Shown: piece after piece, positions 42,915 to 52,210 of the stretch
Position numbering within the stretch: the stretch's first letter is position 1
Layout: each line of letters opens with the position of its first letter
Assembly (NCBI GenBank): GCA_045542485.1
Contig: JAZQLC010000014.1
Coordinates: forward strand, 1 to 64,000
Direction of reading: 5' to 3'
DNA from: SIG575 sp045542485
GTDB taxonomy: Bacteria; Bacillota; Clostridia; Oscillospirales; Acutalibacteraceae
Length of the DNA stretch: 64,000 bases
Program-made: the position numbers and the translations under genes
The notes under the pieces: model-generated
Databases searched by the model: none
What the model was told of the DNA's origin: nothing
Seen by the model: only the letters and a program-made list of their open reading frames with translations

Positions 42915-45287
42915 ATGGTAATCAAAGAAGTTTACAGACAAAACGAAATTACGGAAAAGGCAAAGGCTCTCTTCAAGGAAGAAAGAAGTCTTATGCGTCT
43001 TGACGGATGGCTTATTGCAAGAGAAACCGCATATCTTCACAGCGAAGAATTTGCATCTCTTGACAAGGAAATGAGAGCTGCGAAGGAGCTGGAGGCAATC
43101 ATCGAAAGACTGCCCCTTTCAATCAGCGATAACGCAGTTTTTGCAGGTACACAGAGAGACGCTTTTGCAAGAAGCTATGCACTCATTAACCCCTCATTCC
43201 GCGTTGAAACTTTCTCAGGCTACTGCGACCCCACTGCAGTTTATAATGACATTGAGCCGAACGAGGAGTTCCCCAAGGAAAGAATTGATGCTGTAAGAGA
43301 GTTCACAAAGAAGACGGATTATGTGAGAACTCTTATGGAAATGTACAATAAATACGAAGACTATACCGGTGAGGTTGCTTTCTTCATCGAGCAGGTAACA
43401 GGTCATCTTATTCCTGATTTCAGACCTGTTCTCAGATTTGGTCTTGATAAAATTATCGGCGACATCAGAGAAAAGCTTGAAAAAGAAACAAGCGAAAAGA
43501 AAAAGACAAACTATCAGGCTTTCATCATAACTCTTGAAAGTACAAAGCGTCTTGCTGAGAGATATGCCTGTATTGCGGAAGAAAAAATGGCTGATGCAGA
43601 CGAGGAAAGAAAGGCACAGCTTTCTCTTCTTGCAAAAACTCTCCGCAAGGTTCCTGCACAGGGTGCAGAAAGCCTCTACGAAGCGATTCAGTCATTTATG
43701 CTTCTGTGGCAGGTTATGTGTCTTGAACAGGCTCCCAACCCCTTTGCTTTCTCAGTAGGTAATGCAGACAGAATTTTTGAGCCTTACAGAAAAATGAGCG
43801 GTGAGGACAGAGAGACAACAGCAGAACTTTTCAAACATTTCCTTGTGTTCTTCAATGTTGCGGACAGAAGCTGGGCAATTTCACAGAGTGTTCTTGTGGG
43901 CGGTAAATCAAACGACGGTACCGACCTTACAAACGAAACATCTTTCGCTCTTATGGATGCATACTATGATATGAATCTGCCCCAGCCGATTCTTTCAGCG
44001 AAATTACATAAAAACACACCCAAAGAAATGTATCGTGAAATGGGAAAATTCTTCTTCACACCCGGTGTGCTCACACCCTCTCTTTTCAATGACGATGCAC
44101 TCTTTGCCGTTCTTAAAAATTCAGGCAAGGATACGGAAGACCTTGAAGATTATTCTGTTGCAGGATGTCAGGAGCCTCTCATTATGGGTAAGGACAACGG
44201 CAACACAACAAACTCATGGTTTAATCTGGCAAAAATTCTCGAGCTTGTTCTCAATGACGGCTGTTCAACAATCACGGGCAAAAAGATTGACACCGCGACA
44301 ACTGAAAAAGATGCGAAAAAACTTCTTCAGAACATCCGTGAAGAATTCTATAAAAACGCAGACTATTTTGCAGACAAAATGTGTGATGCTGCAAACGGTG
44401 CATCAATCGCAATCTCAGAGCTTCCCGTGCCCTTCCTCAGCGTGTTTATGGGTGGTATTGAAAGCGGTATTGATATGCGTGATACAAAGGAACAGGGCAC
44501 AAAGTATAACGGCAGCGGTTGTCTTATTCACGGCCTTTCAATTATCGCCGATTCTTTTGTGGCTATTGACTGCTTCCTTAAAGACTATCCCGATGATGCA
44601 GAAAGACTTCTTAACGCACTGAGAAATAATTTTGAGGGCGAAGAAGAACTCAGAGAATATCTCGCATCCTGCCCCAAATTCGGCAATAACAATGTTGTGG
44701 TAGACAGAGAAGCTGCAGAAATCGCATCAAAGATTTCAGACATGATTGCTTCAAAGAAAAACTATCTGGGAAATCCCTTCCGCCCCGACTGGTCAAGTCC
44801 CTCAACACATCTGACATACGGCTATTGGGTTGGCGCAACACCTGACGGAAGAAAGGCTCGTGAACAGCTTGGCTACGGCATTGACCCGCTCTACGGCGAA
44901 GCAGGTTCAGGTCTCGGCTTCAGAATGCTCTCGACATTCAAGCTTCCCTTTGAAAAATTCTGTGGCGGATACGCATCACACTTCGGTGTTGACCCCAAAT
45001 TCTTCACAGGCAAGGAATATGAGGACAAGGGCGCAGAGTTTGGCGAGAGAATTATCACACCTCTTTTCTTCAACGACCTTAACGAAGATATTTCACCTTT
45101 CTATCTGTATGTTAATGTGACAACTCCCGATACACTGAGAAAAGTTCTTGCAGACCCCAAAAAGTATGCACCCAACGGAGTTTACATTATGAGAATCCAC
45201 GGAACCTTCGTAAACTTCCTTGATTTGTCACCTGCAATTCAGCAGGATATCATCAAGCGCCTTGACCTTGAGTCAACAAGATTATGA
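42915..45287 (+). CDS. Glycyl radical enzyme of unassigned substrate
   Basis: A 790-aa enzyme of the pyruvate formate-lyase/diol dehydratase superfamily. The radical glycine is G763 in MRIHGTFVNFLDLS. The thiyl cysteine is C418 in VAGCQEPL with E420 two residues on, the C-x-E pattern of eliminating enzymes (dehydratases and lyases), not the Cys-Cys of pyruvate formate-lyase. The Gln between them and RIHGTF in place of RVSGY are unusual. Gene order activase, GRE, FGGY kinase suggests a sugar- or polyol-derived substrate or product. ATG 42915 has GGAG 9 nt upstream. Confidence 0.9.
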   Translation: MVIKEVYRQNEITEKAKALFKEERSLMRLDGWLIARETAYLHSEEFASLDKEMRAAKELEAIIERLPLSISDNAVFAGTQRDAFARSYALINPSFRVETFSGYCDPTAVYNDIEPNEEFPKERIDAVREFTKKTDYVRTLMEMYNKYEDYTGEVAFFIEQVTGHLIPDFRPVLRFGLDKIIGDIREKLEKETSEKKKTNYQAFIITLESTKRLAERYACIAEEKMADADEERKAQLSLLAKTLRKVPAQGAESLYEAIQSFMLLWQVMCLEQAPNPFAFSVGNADRIFEPYRKMSGEDRETTAELFKHFLVFFNVADRSWAISQSVLVGGKSNDGTDLTNETSFALMDAYYDMNLPQPILSAKLHKNTPKEMYREMGKFFFTPGVLTPSLFNDDALFAVLKNSGKDTEDLEDYSVAGCQEPLIMGKDNGNTTNSWFNLAKILELVLNDGCSTITGKKIDTATTEKDAKKLLQNIREEFYKNADYFADKMCDAANGASIAISELPVPFLSVFMGGIESGIDMRDTKEQGTKYNGSGCLIHGLSIIADSFVAIDCFLKDYPDDAERLLNALRNNFEGEEELREYLASCPKFGNNNVVVDREAAEIASKISDMIASKKNYLGNPFRPDWSSPSTHLTYGYWVGATPDGRKAREQLGYGIDPLYGEAGSGLGFRMLSTFKLPFEKFCGGYASHFGVDPKFFTGKEYEDKGAEFGERIITPLFFNDLNEDISPFYLYVNVTTPDTLRKVLADPKKYAPNGVYIMRIHGTFVNFLDLSPAIQQDIIKRLDLESTRL

Positions 45288-45297
45288 GGTTGAAGCC

Positions 45298-46662
45298 ATG
45301 AAAGCGATAGGACTTGATATAGGCACCACCACAATCTGTGCAATTGTACTTGACGCAGAAAACGGAAAGGTCATAAAGAGCACGACTCTTCCCAATGACA
45401 CTTTTCTTACAGATACGAAGCCTTTTGAAAAAATTCAGGACCCTGAAAAGATTGTATCCCAAGCGCTCAGCCTTGTGGAAAATCTTCTTTCCGAGTTTGA
45501 TGACATTGTTTCAATCGGTGTTACGGGACAGATGCACGGTCTTTTATATGTTAATGAAAAGGGAAAAGCTGTAAGTGGTCTTTACATCTGGCAGGATTCG
45601 TCAGCTGATGAGATTTTCAAAGACGGAAAAAGCTATGCGCAATATCTGACAGAGCTGACAGGCTACAAAATGGCATCAGGCTTCGGCGCGTCTACATACT
45701 TTTACCATTCTCAGAACAATATGGTGCCTGAGGATGCAGTGAAAATCTGCACAATTCACGATTATGTTGCGATGATTCTGGCAGGACTCAATGAACCTGT
45801 CATGCACACATCGGATGCTGCAAGCTACGGCTTGTTTGACATAAAAAGCTTATGCTTTGACGAAGAGGCAATAAGAAAAGCAGGACTGAAAGCAGAAATG
45901 TTCCCGGCAGTTACAAGTGAATGCGCATCCCTTGGTAAGAAGAACGGAATCCCGGTCAGCGTTGCAATCGGCGACAATCAGGCCAGTTTCATCGGTTCTG
46001 TCTGCGATATGGATGAATGTCTGCTTGTAAATGTGGGAACGGGCAGTCAGATTTCCTTTGCTACCAGATCAGAAAAAGCTCCCAAGGGTCTTGAAATCAG
46101 ACCTTGCATAGGAGAGGGAAAACTGATGGTAGGCTCATCTCTCTGCGGAGGAAGAGCTTTTGCATTACTGGAGAAGTTTTTCCGTGAAACTGCAGAGCTT
46201 GTGACAGGTCAGACTGTTTCCTCTGCCTATAAGGGGATAGATTCTTTCCTTGAGAAGACAGGTGAAATTGAAAACCCCGTTGAGTTTTCAACACTCTTCT
46301 GCGGAACAAGGGAAAATCCCGGCGAAAGAGCAGGTGTCGGCAATCTGGGAATTGACAATTTCACCCCCGGACATTTCATTTTTGGCGTAATGCACGGAAT
46401 GGCAGAGGAGCTGAAAGAAATGTATATTTCCGGCTCGGAATTATGCGATGAAAGACCTGTAAAACTTATTGCATCGGGCAACGGCATCAGAAAAAACAAA
46501 ACACTTCAGCGCATCGTGTCAGAAGCTTTCGGTATGGAACTGAAAATTCCTCTGCACAAAGAGGAAGCTGCATATGGAAGTGCTATTTTTTCCTTGACAT
46601 CAGCAAAAATTTATGATACGATACAAAGTGCATTACAGTTGATTCAGTACGAAGTCAACTGA
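45298..46662 (+). CDS. FGGY-family carbohydrate kinase (sedoheptulokinase-like)
   Basis: A 454-aa sugar kinase with GLDIGTTT (5-12) as the phosphate loop, GQMHG (77-81) as sugar-contact motif, catalytic D226 in AIGDNQASF, and NVGTGSQ (245-251). FGGY kinases phosphorylate ketoses and polyols; GQMHG and the overall pattern are nearest to sedoheptulokinase or xylulokinase types. It starts 10 nt after the glycyl radical enzyme, so the two are likely steps of one pathway. Ribosome site is weak (AGGTTGA). Confidence 0.88.
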   Translation: MKAIGLDIGTTTICAIVLDAENGKVIKSTTLPNDTFLTDTKPFEKIQDPEKIVSQALSLVENLLSEFDDIVSIGVTGQMHGLLYVNEKGKAVSGLYIWQDSSADEIFKDGKSYAQYLTELTGYKMASGFGASTYFYHSQNNMVPEDAVKICTIHDYVAMILAGLNEPVMHTSDAASYGLFDIKSLCFDEEAIRKAGLKAEMFPAVTSECASLGKKNGIPVSVAIGDNQASFIGSVCDMDECLLVNVGTGSQISFATRSEKAPKGLEIRPCIGEGKLMVGSSLCGGRAFALLEKFFRETAELVTGQTVSSAYKGIDSFLEKTGEIENPVEFSTLFCGTRENPGERAGVGNLGIDNFTPGHFIFGVMHGMAEELKEMYISGSELCDERPVKLIASGNGIRKNKTLQRIVSEAFGMELKIPLHKEEAAYGSAIFSLTSAKIYDTIQSALQLIQYEVN

Positions 46663-46686
46663 CAAAATTTAAGGAGGAAAATCCAA

Positions 46687-48282
46687 ATGAAAAAAGTATT
46701 GGCAATTTTTATGGCAATCGCAATGTTTGTCACAATGTTCAGCTTTTCAGTAGTAGCTTTTGCTGAAGGCGAAACAGAAAAAGAAGTACTCAACAAGTAT
46801 CTCGGTACAGCAACAGTTGGTAACTTCGGTCTTAAATATGACAGAAAACAGGGCGTTATTGCTGACGAAACACACGGTAATTATGCAAAACCCTGGAACC
46901 TTCATGTTTTCAATCCTGAAACAGAAATTACAGAAGGCAAAATTGCAGCAGTTCAGCCCACAGTAGGCACATCAATCATCGATAAGGTTAACGAATATGC
47001 AGCATCAGGCGAATATTCAGCAATCAACATCTACCTTACAGCAGATGCAGCAGACGCTATTCTCTTCAAAGGCCTTAAGGGTACTGAAGAAACACCTATC
47101 GTTATTTCATCAGATGTAAACAGTGTTGCAAAGATATACCTTGCTAACTCAATTTCTATTATTGATTGCGAATATGTTACAATCAAGAATGTCTCAGTTG
47201 CATCACTCAGCAATGGTATCGTTGTAGAAGGCTCTTCAGATATCATAATCGAAGGCGTTGACTTCACAAAAATTGGTTTCACAGATTACAATATGCCCAT
47301 TCCCGTATTGGATGAAAACGGCAATCCCGTTGAAAACGAGGATGGTACACATCAGGAAACAACTGCAAAGATGGATACAACAGCTCTTTCAGAAAAAGGC
47401 TCAGCAGTATTTGTTGGCGCAAACTGTGACGGCGTAACAGTTACAGCATGTACATTCTCAGACTGCCGTGCAGGTGTTGTTGCTGATAGTGCAAATCTCG
47501 AAGAAGGCGATGTAGCATCAACAGGTGTTGCAGTTCTCGATTGCTCATTCTCAAATATGTCAGACGCAGCAGTTTATGTAGACAGCACAGACGATGTTGT
47601 TGTTGCAGGTGGCTCAGTTACAAAGTCAGGTAATCTTGTAAACGCATCAGACTATGACGGCGTTGCTTCAGTAGCTAACTTCTATGCAAACAACGCAAAG
47701 AACATCACAATTGAAAGAGTTTACTCAACAGACAACGCAGCTTTCATCGAAGCTTGGGATACAACAGGTAGAGTTCGCTACAATGTTTCAGACCGTGACG
47801 GTTCATCATTCGTTGTTGCAGACGAACTCCTTATCTATAACAACACATTCGTAGCAGCAGCTACACTTGATCTTGCAGCAGTTGTTAAGAACAACATCTT
47901 CGATATGAATATGGGCGACAAGGTTCTCGGCGTTGTTGAAGGTGAAGCAAACTGCTACCACTGGACAAATAAAGGCGACAAAAATTCAATCAAGAAGAAT
48001 CCTTGGTTTGCTAATGCATGGGATGGCTCAGTTGAAGGCACATCAGTTGTTGATAACTACATCCTTGCAACAGGTTCACCCTGTATCGGCGCAGGTGTGA
48101 AGGTTGAAGAAGATATGGGTACAACAGACTTCTACGGTAACGAAATCGGCGAAAGTTACAACATCGGTGCTTACGCAGGTGAAGGTGCAGAAGCAACAGT
48201 AGAGCTTGTTAGCCAGTTCGTTGATACATTCAACTATATCTTCGCTCTCATCAAGAACTTCTTCGAAAATCTCTTTGCTTGA
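46687..48282 (+). CDS. Secreted right-handed beta-helix protein
   Basis: A 531-aa secreted protein: signal peptide (1-26, ending AFA), then a domain of beta-helix coils (VTIKNVSVASLSNGIVV, GVTVTACTFSDCRAGVV, VAVLDCSFSNMSDAAVY) as in pectate-lyase-like proteins, with a His/Trp-containing C-terminal part and an aromatic helix at the end. It lies 24 nt after the kinase gene with GGAGG, so it is the last gene of the glycyl-radical operon. It may release the sugar the pathway uses. Catalytic residues are not identifiable. Confidence 0.75.
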   Translation: MKKVLAIFMAIAMFVTMFSFSVVAFAEGETEKEVLNKYLGTATVGNFGLKYDRKQGVIADETHGNYAKPWNLHVFNPETEITEGKIAAVQPTVGTSIIDKVNEYAASGEYSAINIYLTADAADAILFKGLKGTEETPIVISSDVNSVAKIYLANSISIIDCEYVTIKNVSVASLSNGIVVEGSSDIIIEGVDFTKIGFTDYNMPIPVLDENGNPVENEDGTHQETTAKMDTTALSEKGSAVFVGANCDGVTVTACTFSDCRAGVVADSANLEEGDVASTGVAVLDCSFSNMSDAAVYVDSTDDVVVAGGSVTKSGNLVNASDYDGVASVANFYANNAKNITIERVYSTDNAAFIEAWDTTGRVRYNVSDRDGSSFVVADELLIYNNTFVAAATLDLAAVVKNNIFDMNMGDKVLGVVEGEANCYHWTNKGDKNSIKKNPWFANAWDGSVEGTSVVDNYILATGSPCIGAGVKVEEDMGTTDFYGNEIGESYNIGAYAGEGAEATVELVSQFVDTFNYIFALIKNFFENLFA

Positions 48283-48320
48283 TTTTGAAAAGTAATCTGA
48301 TTATAGCAGAATAAATTCAG

Positions 48321-48356
48321 ACAGCCCTCTTGGAAACAAGGGGGCTGTTTTTCTTT
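48321..48356 (+). terminator. Terminator of the glycyl-radical operon
   Basis: ACAGCCCTCTTG/CAAGGGGGCTGT stem (one G-T pair), GAAA loop, T-rich tail. Confidence 0.87.
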
Positions 48357-48604
48357 TTGGAAAGGCGATTTTTATCAATGATAATCTCCTTTGGATTTTC
48401 ACGGTTATAATTAAAAATCCGGATTGAAGAATGACAGTTTATCTTTTGTATTAAATCCGGTTTTGAGCGTTTCAACGAAATGTACAATTTTTTGACCTAA
48501 ATGCATATTTTTGACCCGTATTTTTAGAAAAAACTGACAAACTTAATAATTTTTTATAAAATAAGTATTTACTTTTTGCCAAACCTGTGGTAAGATGATA
48601 CTGC

Positions 48605-48738
48605 GAAGTAGTGTGAACATCTGCTTTTAGTAGGTTATACCCTTTTGGCGGACGAACCTGAAGTATTGTTACAAAGCTTTGCGGTATAAGTCACACATTC
48701 AGCCCGTCTGAACGAAGTGGCGGGTAATATTCACGGAG
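48605..48738 (+). promoter_or_regulatory. Putative structured 5' leader (possible cis-regulatory RNA)
   Basis: A closing stem GTGTGA (48611-48616)/TCACAC (48691-48696) encloses AGGTT (48632-48636)/AACCT (48655-48659). A separate hairpin GCCCGTC (48702-48708)/GGCGGGT (48719-48725) lies just before the ribosome site. No known riboswitch consensus was matched by eye. Confidence 0.4.
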
Positions 48739-48750
48739 GTGTTTTACAAA

Positions 48751-51700
48751 ATGAAACAGGCAAAAAAAATGTTGTGTATGCTTCTTGTAATGCTCCTTGC
48801 TTTCTCAACAGTTAGCATCGGCGTAAGCGCAGCATATACAAGCTATGCGTCTCCCTCAGGTTATTCATTGCACGAAGAACCTCTTCTCTCAACAGAACAG
48901 AGAAGCTCACAGCTCCTCGACTTTGTTGACGCAATGCTCTATGATATGAGAGACGACCTTTACATCGACATCACAGTTATGAAGCTCGACTTCACAAGTG
49001 TTGACAAGGCTCTTGACACAGTTGCAGGTCTTAAAAGTGCAGCAGGTCTTGTTGGCGGTGACGTTAATAAGCTCGACTTTGACGCAGTTCCCTCAACAAG
49101 AAGAGGTACTGCAGGTAAGACAGACCTTGACATCCTCTTCGAACTCCTCTATTTCCTCAACGAGAACAGAGGTATCGTAGGTAAATTCCTCAGAGGAAAT
49201 CTTGACCTTGGTATCATCGCATCTTTCGTAGATCTTGATTTTGACGTTCATAAAATGCTTATAGATATGCTTTATGAAATGATGGTTGATGAATCTTACG
49301 ATCCTGATGTAACTTCACTTGATTACAACACATGGACGGCTGATAAAGTTCTTCAGCACGGTATTGATGTCCTCCTTCTTGGCGGCACAGCAGCTGACGG
49401 TGACATTGAAGAAGGCTTCCTTCCCTCAATGGCAGGTAAGACAAACATCAACACACAGACAATGTGGACTCTTATTGAAAATGCAGCTAATGCTGCTACA
49501 AAAGACCTTCTTCTTCCCTTTATCAAGAACGACCTCGGTGCTCTTCTTGAGGAAGCTAAGGCTGCAAATCCCTCAGACGCTTGGAGACTTATCGATATTT
49601 CTAAGCTCAACCTTGACAACTATGTATGGGGCCAGTATGATCCTACAAACGGTATCGTTGCTGAACTCAACCACTTCCTCTATGTAGTTATCAACCAGGT
49701 TTGGACAGGCGACGATTTCTGGGTAGACGGCGGTAACGATAAGCTCGAAGAAAACCTTGCTTCAGCTATCAAAATCGTTTACAAGGAGCTCGGTACTCTT
49801 ATCCTTCCTCCCTCAGCAGAATTCCTTCCTCAGGAAGAAATTGATGCTATGAACTTCCAGGAACTCGTTTCATATGTTGCTATGCAGTTCCTCCGTTCAG
49901 AAATGCCCTACCTTCTCTTCGAGACAGCTGATGAAACTGTAGAAGTTCCCACAGATAATCTCGCTGCACTCGCTTGTACAATTGCATATTCAATTATTGC
50001 TGAACTTCCCATCAATGTTAACTATATGGAAAACTTCGAGTATGGTTACATTGAATGGAATAAAGAAACAGCTCTTGATATGGTAGCTGATATCGGCGCT
50101 TACTACCTCAATGGTGCTCTTCCCATCAAGATCAACTATGGTGAAGGCGTAGAAATGCTCATGACAAAACTTGTTAACTGGGCTCTCGGTGATAGCAACT
50201 TCGGTGGTTTCTTCGCTGGTTGCGGTGTTTCAGACTCTGACTCACCCTGGCAGAAGATTGACAAGACTGTTCTTGCAGTTCTTCCTCTCCACAAGATTCT
50301 CGGTGGCGGCGCAGAAGGTTCATATGACCTTATTATGAACAAGCTTCTTGACAACATTCTTACTCTTAACCTTGAAGGTATCCTCAGCCTTCTCTACAAA
50401 GCTGATTATAGCCTTCTTCATAAGACAGCTCCCAAATTCATCATTGATATCGTTAACCGTGTTCTCAATGTTATCGTTGCAAGAAACACTCAGCCCGAAA
50501 TCTTCCTTACATCACACACATCAATCGATGCTCTTATCCAGAACTCTAACCTTGGAACATCTGCAGAAAAACTTCTCAACGGTCTTTACAATGCAGGTAG
50601 ATACAAATACTTCTGGTCATCACTTCTTCCCATTCTCAATCCTCTTCTTATTGATGAGAGCGGATACAGCTATAACGTAAAGACTCCTCCCGCAGGCTAT
50701 CCTGTAACAACACTTGACGGCCTTCAGGCACACATCGAGTCTATGGAAGCAGCTTTGGATGCTCCCGATGATGTATATGACACTGATGCAACAAAATGGA
50801 ATGAAGCTGAGGACTACGAACTCTGGAGATATGATCAGCTTGAGGCTGCTATCGACGATGCATGGGATGTTATCGACGGATACAACGGTGCAGTTGCTTG
50901 GGTAGAAGAAGCTAATGCTCGTCTTGCTGAAGCTAACGCATCAGGCGATGCAACAGCTATCACAGATGCACAGACAAACCTTGCAGATGCACAGGCAGAA
51001 CTTGCATCTTATAACGCTACAAAATATGCTAACGCAGCATATGCAATTGACTACTATGCAGATAAGGCAGTTAACGACCAGAACATCGCTGAGGTTGCTC
51101 ACCTTCAGTATGTAGTTTACATCATTGAATACGCTAAGTACTATGATGAAAGCGCATATCCCGCAGATGTTTGGGAGAACTATCAGAATGCTCTTAATCA
51201 TGCATATGAAATCCTTGCTATTTCTCCTGACGCAGGCGGTTCAGCTAACCCCGAACTTAAACAGTCAATGGTTAACGCAGCAAGAAGAAACCTTCTTGAC
51301 GCTATGAGACTTCTTGAAATCGACCTTGCTGACCTTACAGCTCTTATCGAAAAACTTGCTGAAGCTAAACTTGCTGATACAGAAGGCAAGACAGAGGAAT
51401 CAGTTGCTCGTCTTAACGAGCTTATCGCAAAAGCTGAAGAATTTGCAGCAGGTTCATGGATCATCGACTATCAGGCTGAAATCGACGAGCTTGTTGAAGA
51501 TCTTCAGGCAGCTATCGACGGTCTTGAAGATTTCGTAGCAGCAATTGTTCCTGAACTCAATAAGATTAAGGAAGAAATCAAGACTGCTACTGTAAACGGC
51601 GAAGAACTTATCTACAATCTCGCTACAAATCTTACTCCTGACGCACTTCTCAGCCAGTTCGTTAACTCAGACGATAACGGTACTCTTGAAGTTGAAACAG

Positions 51701-51999
51701 TAGTTGATGGCGTTGTTGGTACAGGTTCAACACTTGTCCTTAAAGATAAGGACGGCAAAGTTGTTGAAGAATACGAAGTAGTTATCTTCGGTGACGCAAA
51801 CGGTGACGGTATTGTTGACGTAATGGATACACTTTATCTTGATCTTTACACAACATATCAGTCTAACTTTGCAAACGGCAGTGCTCAGTGGTATGCTCTT
51901 AACCTCAACGGTCAGGGCGATGTTGATGCAGCTGACAAGGTTATCCTTGATAACTATGCAAACTTTGCAGGTACAATCGATCAGGGTTCTGTTTATTAA
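48751..51999 (+). CDS. Large secreted helical protein with C-terminal dockerin
   Basis: A 1082-aa secreted protein: signal peptide (1-27), a long Asp/Leu-rich helical region (about 40-680) of no recognised family, a helical region with FIVAR-like coiled repeats (about 690-930), a small beta segment, and a C-terminal type I dockerin-like pair (1014-1082: GDANGDGIVDVMDTLYLDL and LNLNGQGDVDAADKVI). Dockerins plug into cohesins of cellulosome-like assemblies. No catalytic domain is recognised, so it may be structural or adhesive. ATG 48751 has GGAGGTG upstream. Confidence 0.75.
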   Translation: MKQAKKMLCMLLVMLLAFSTVSIGVSAAYTSYASPSGYSLHEEPLLSTEQRSSQLLDFVDAMLYDMRDDLYIDITVMKLDFTSVDKALDTVAGLKSAAGLVGGDVNKLDFDAVPSTRRGTAGKTDLDILFELLYFLNENRGIVGKFLRGNLDLGIIASFVDLDFDVHKMLIDMLYEMMVDESYDPDVTSLDYNTWTADKVLQHGIDVLLLGGTAADGDIEEGFLPSMAGKTNINTQTMWTLIENAANAATKDLLLPFIKNDLGALLEEAKAANPSDAWRLIDISKLNLDNYVWGQYDPTNGIVAELNHFLYVVINQVWTGDDFWVDGGNDKLEENLASAIKIVYKELGTLILPPSAEFLPQEEIDAMNFQELVSYVAMQFLRSEMPYLLFETADETVEVPTDNLAALACTIAYSIIAELPINVNYMENFEYGYIEWNKETALDMVADIGAYYLNGALPIKINYGEGVEMLMTKLVNWALGDSNFGGFFAGCGVSDSDSPWQKIDKTVLAVLPLHKILGGGAEGSYDLIMNKLLDNILTLNLEGILSLLYKADYSLLHKTAPKFIIDIVNRVLNVIVARNTQPEIFLTSHTSIDALIQNSNLGTSAEKLLNGLYNAGRYKYFWSSLLPILNPLLIDESGYSYNVKTPPAGYPVTTLDGLQAHIESMEAALDAPDDVYDTDATKWNEAEDYELWRYDQLEAAIDDAWDVIDGYNGAVAWVEEANARLAEANASGDATAITDAQTNLADAQAELASYNATKYANAAYAIDYYADKAVNDQNIAEVAHLQYVVYIIEYAKYYDESAYPADVWENYQNALNHAYEILAISPDAGGSANPELKQSMVNAARRNLLDAMRLLEIDLADLTALIEKLAEAKLADTEGKTEESVARLNELIAKAEEFAAGSWIIDYQAEIDELVEDLQAAIDGLEDFVAAIVPELNKIKEEIKTATVNGEELIYNLATNLTPDALLSQFVNSDDNGTLEVETVVDGVVGTGSTLVLKDKDGKVVEEYEVVIFGDANGDGIVDVMDTLYLDLYTTYQSNFANGSAQWYALNLNGQGDVDAADKVILDNYANFAGTIDQGSVY

Positions 52000-52042
52000 T
52001 AGATAACCCGGCTTCGGTTAGCTCATTAAATAAAAACTATGG

Positions 52043-52082
52043 TCCGGGACAGTGGAGACCTCCACTGTCCCGGATTTAGAAT
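52043..52082 (+). terminator. Terminator of the dockerin gene
   Basis: 14-bp perfect stem TCCGGGACAGTGGA/TCCACTGTCCCGGA with a short loop; the tail TTTAGAATTTT is T-rich. Confidence 0.85.
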
Positions 52083-52144
52083 TTTATAAAAAGTTTAGCT
52101 GCAAAAACATATTATATTTTTTAATTATTGTTTATACAATATAA

Positions 52145-52173
52145 TTGACCTTTAAGAAAATTGATGTTATAAT
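52145..52173 (+). promoter_or_regulatory. Promoter of the DUF4474-like gene
   Basis: TTGACC, 17-bp spacer, TATAAT, 37 nt before the start. Confidence 0.78.
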
Positions 52174-52210
52174 AAATGCATATTTTACTGTACTCTGAGG
52201 AGGTGAGACT

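Larger units (their letters stand above)
48283..48750. other. 468-bp gene-free stretch with terminator and structured leader
   Basis: It contains the operon terminator (48321-48356), an AT-rich part with two AAATCCGG direct copies (near 48414 and 48463), a possible promoter near 48566-48598, and a GC-richer, foldable leader (48605-48738) before the dockerin gene. Confidence 0.7.

Noticed and set aside
48605..48738. Leader as a c-di-GMP-I riboswitch
   Set aside because: The conserved GEMM core elements and GNRA loop with receptor could not be found.
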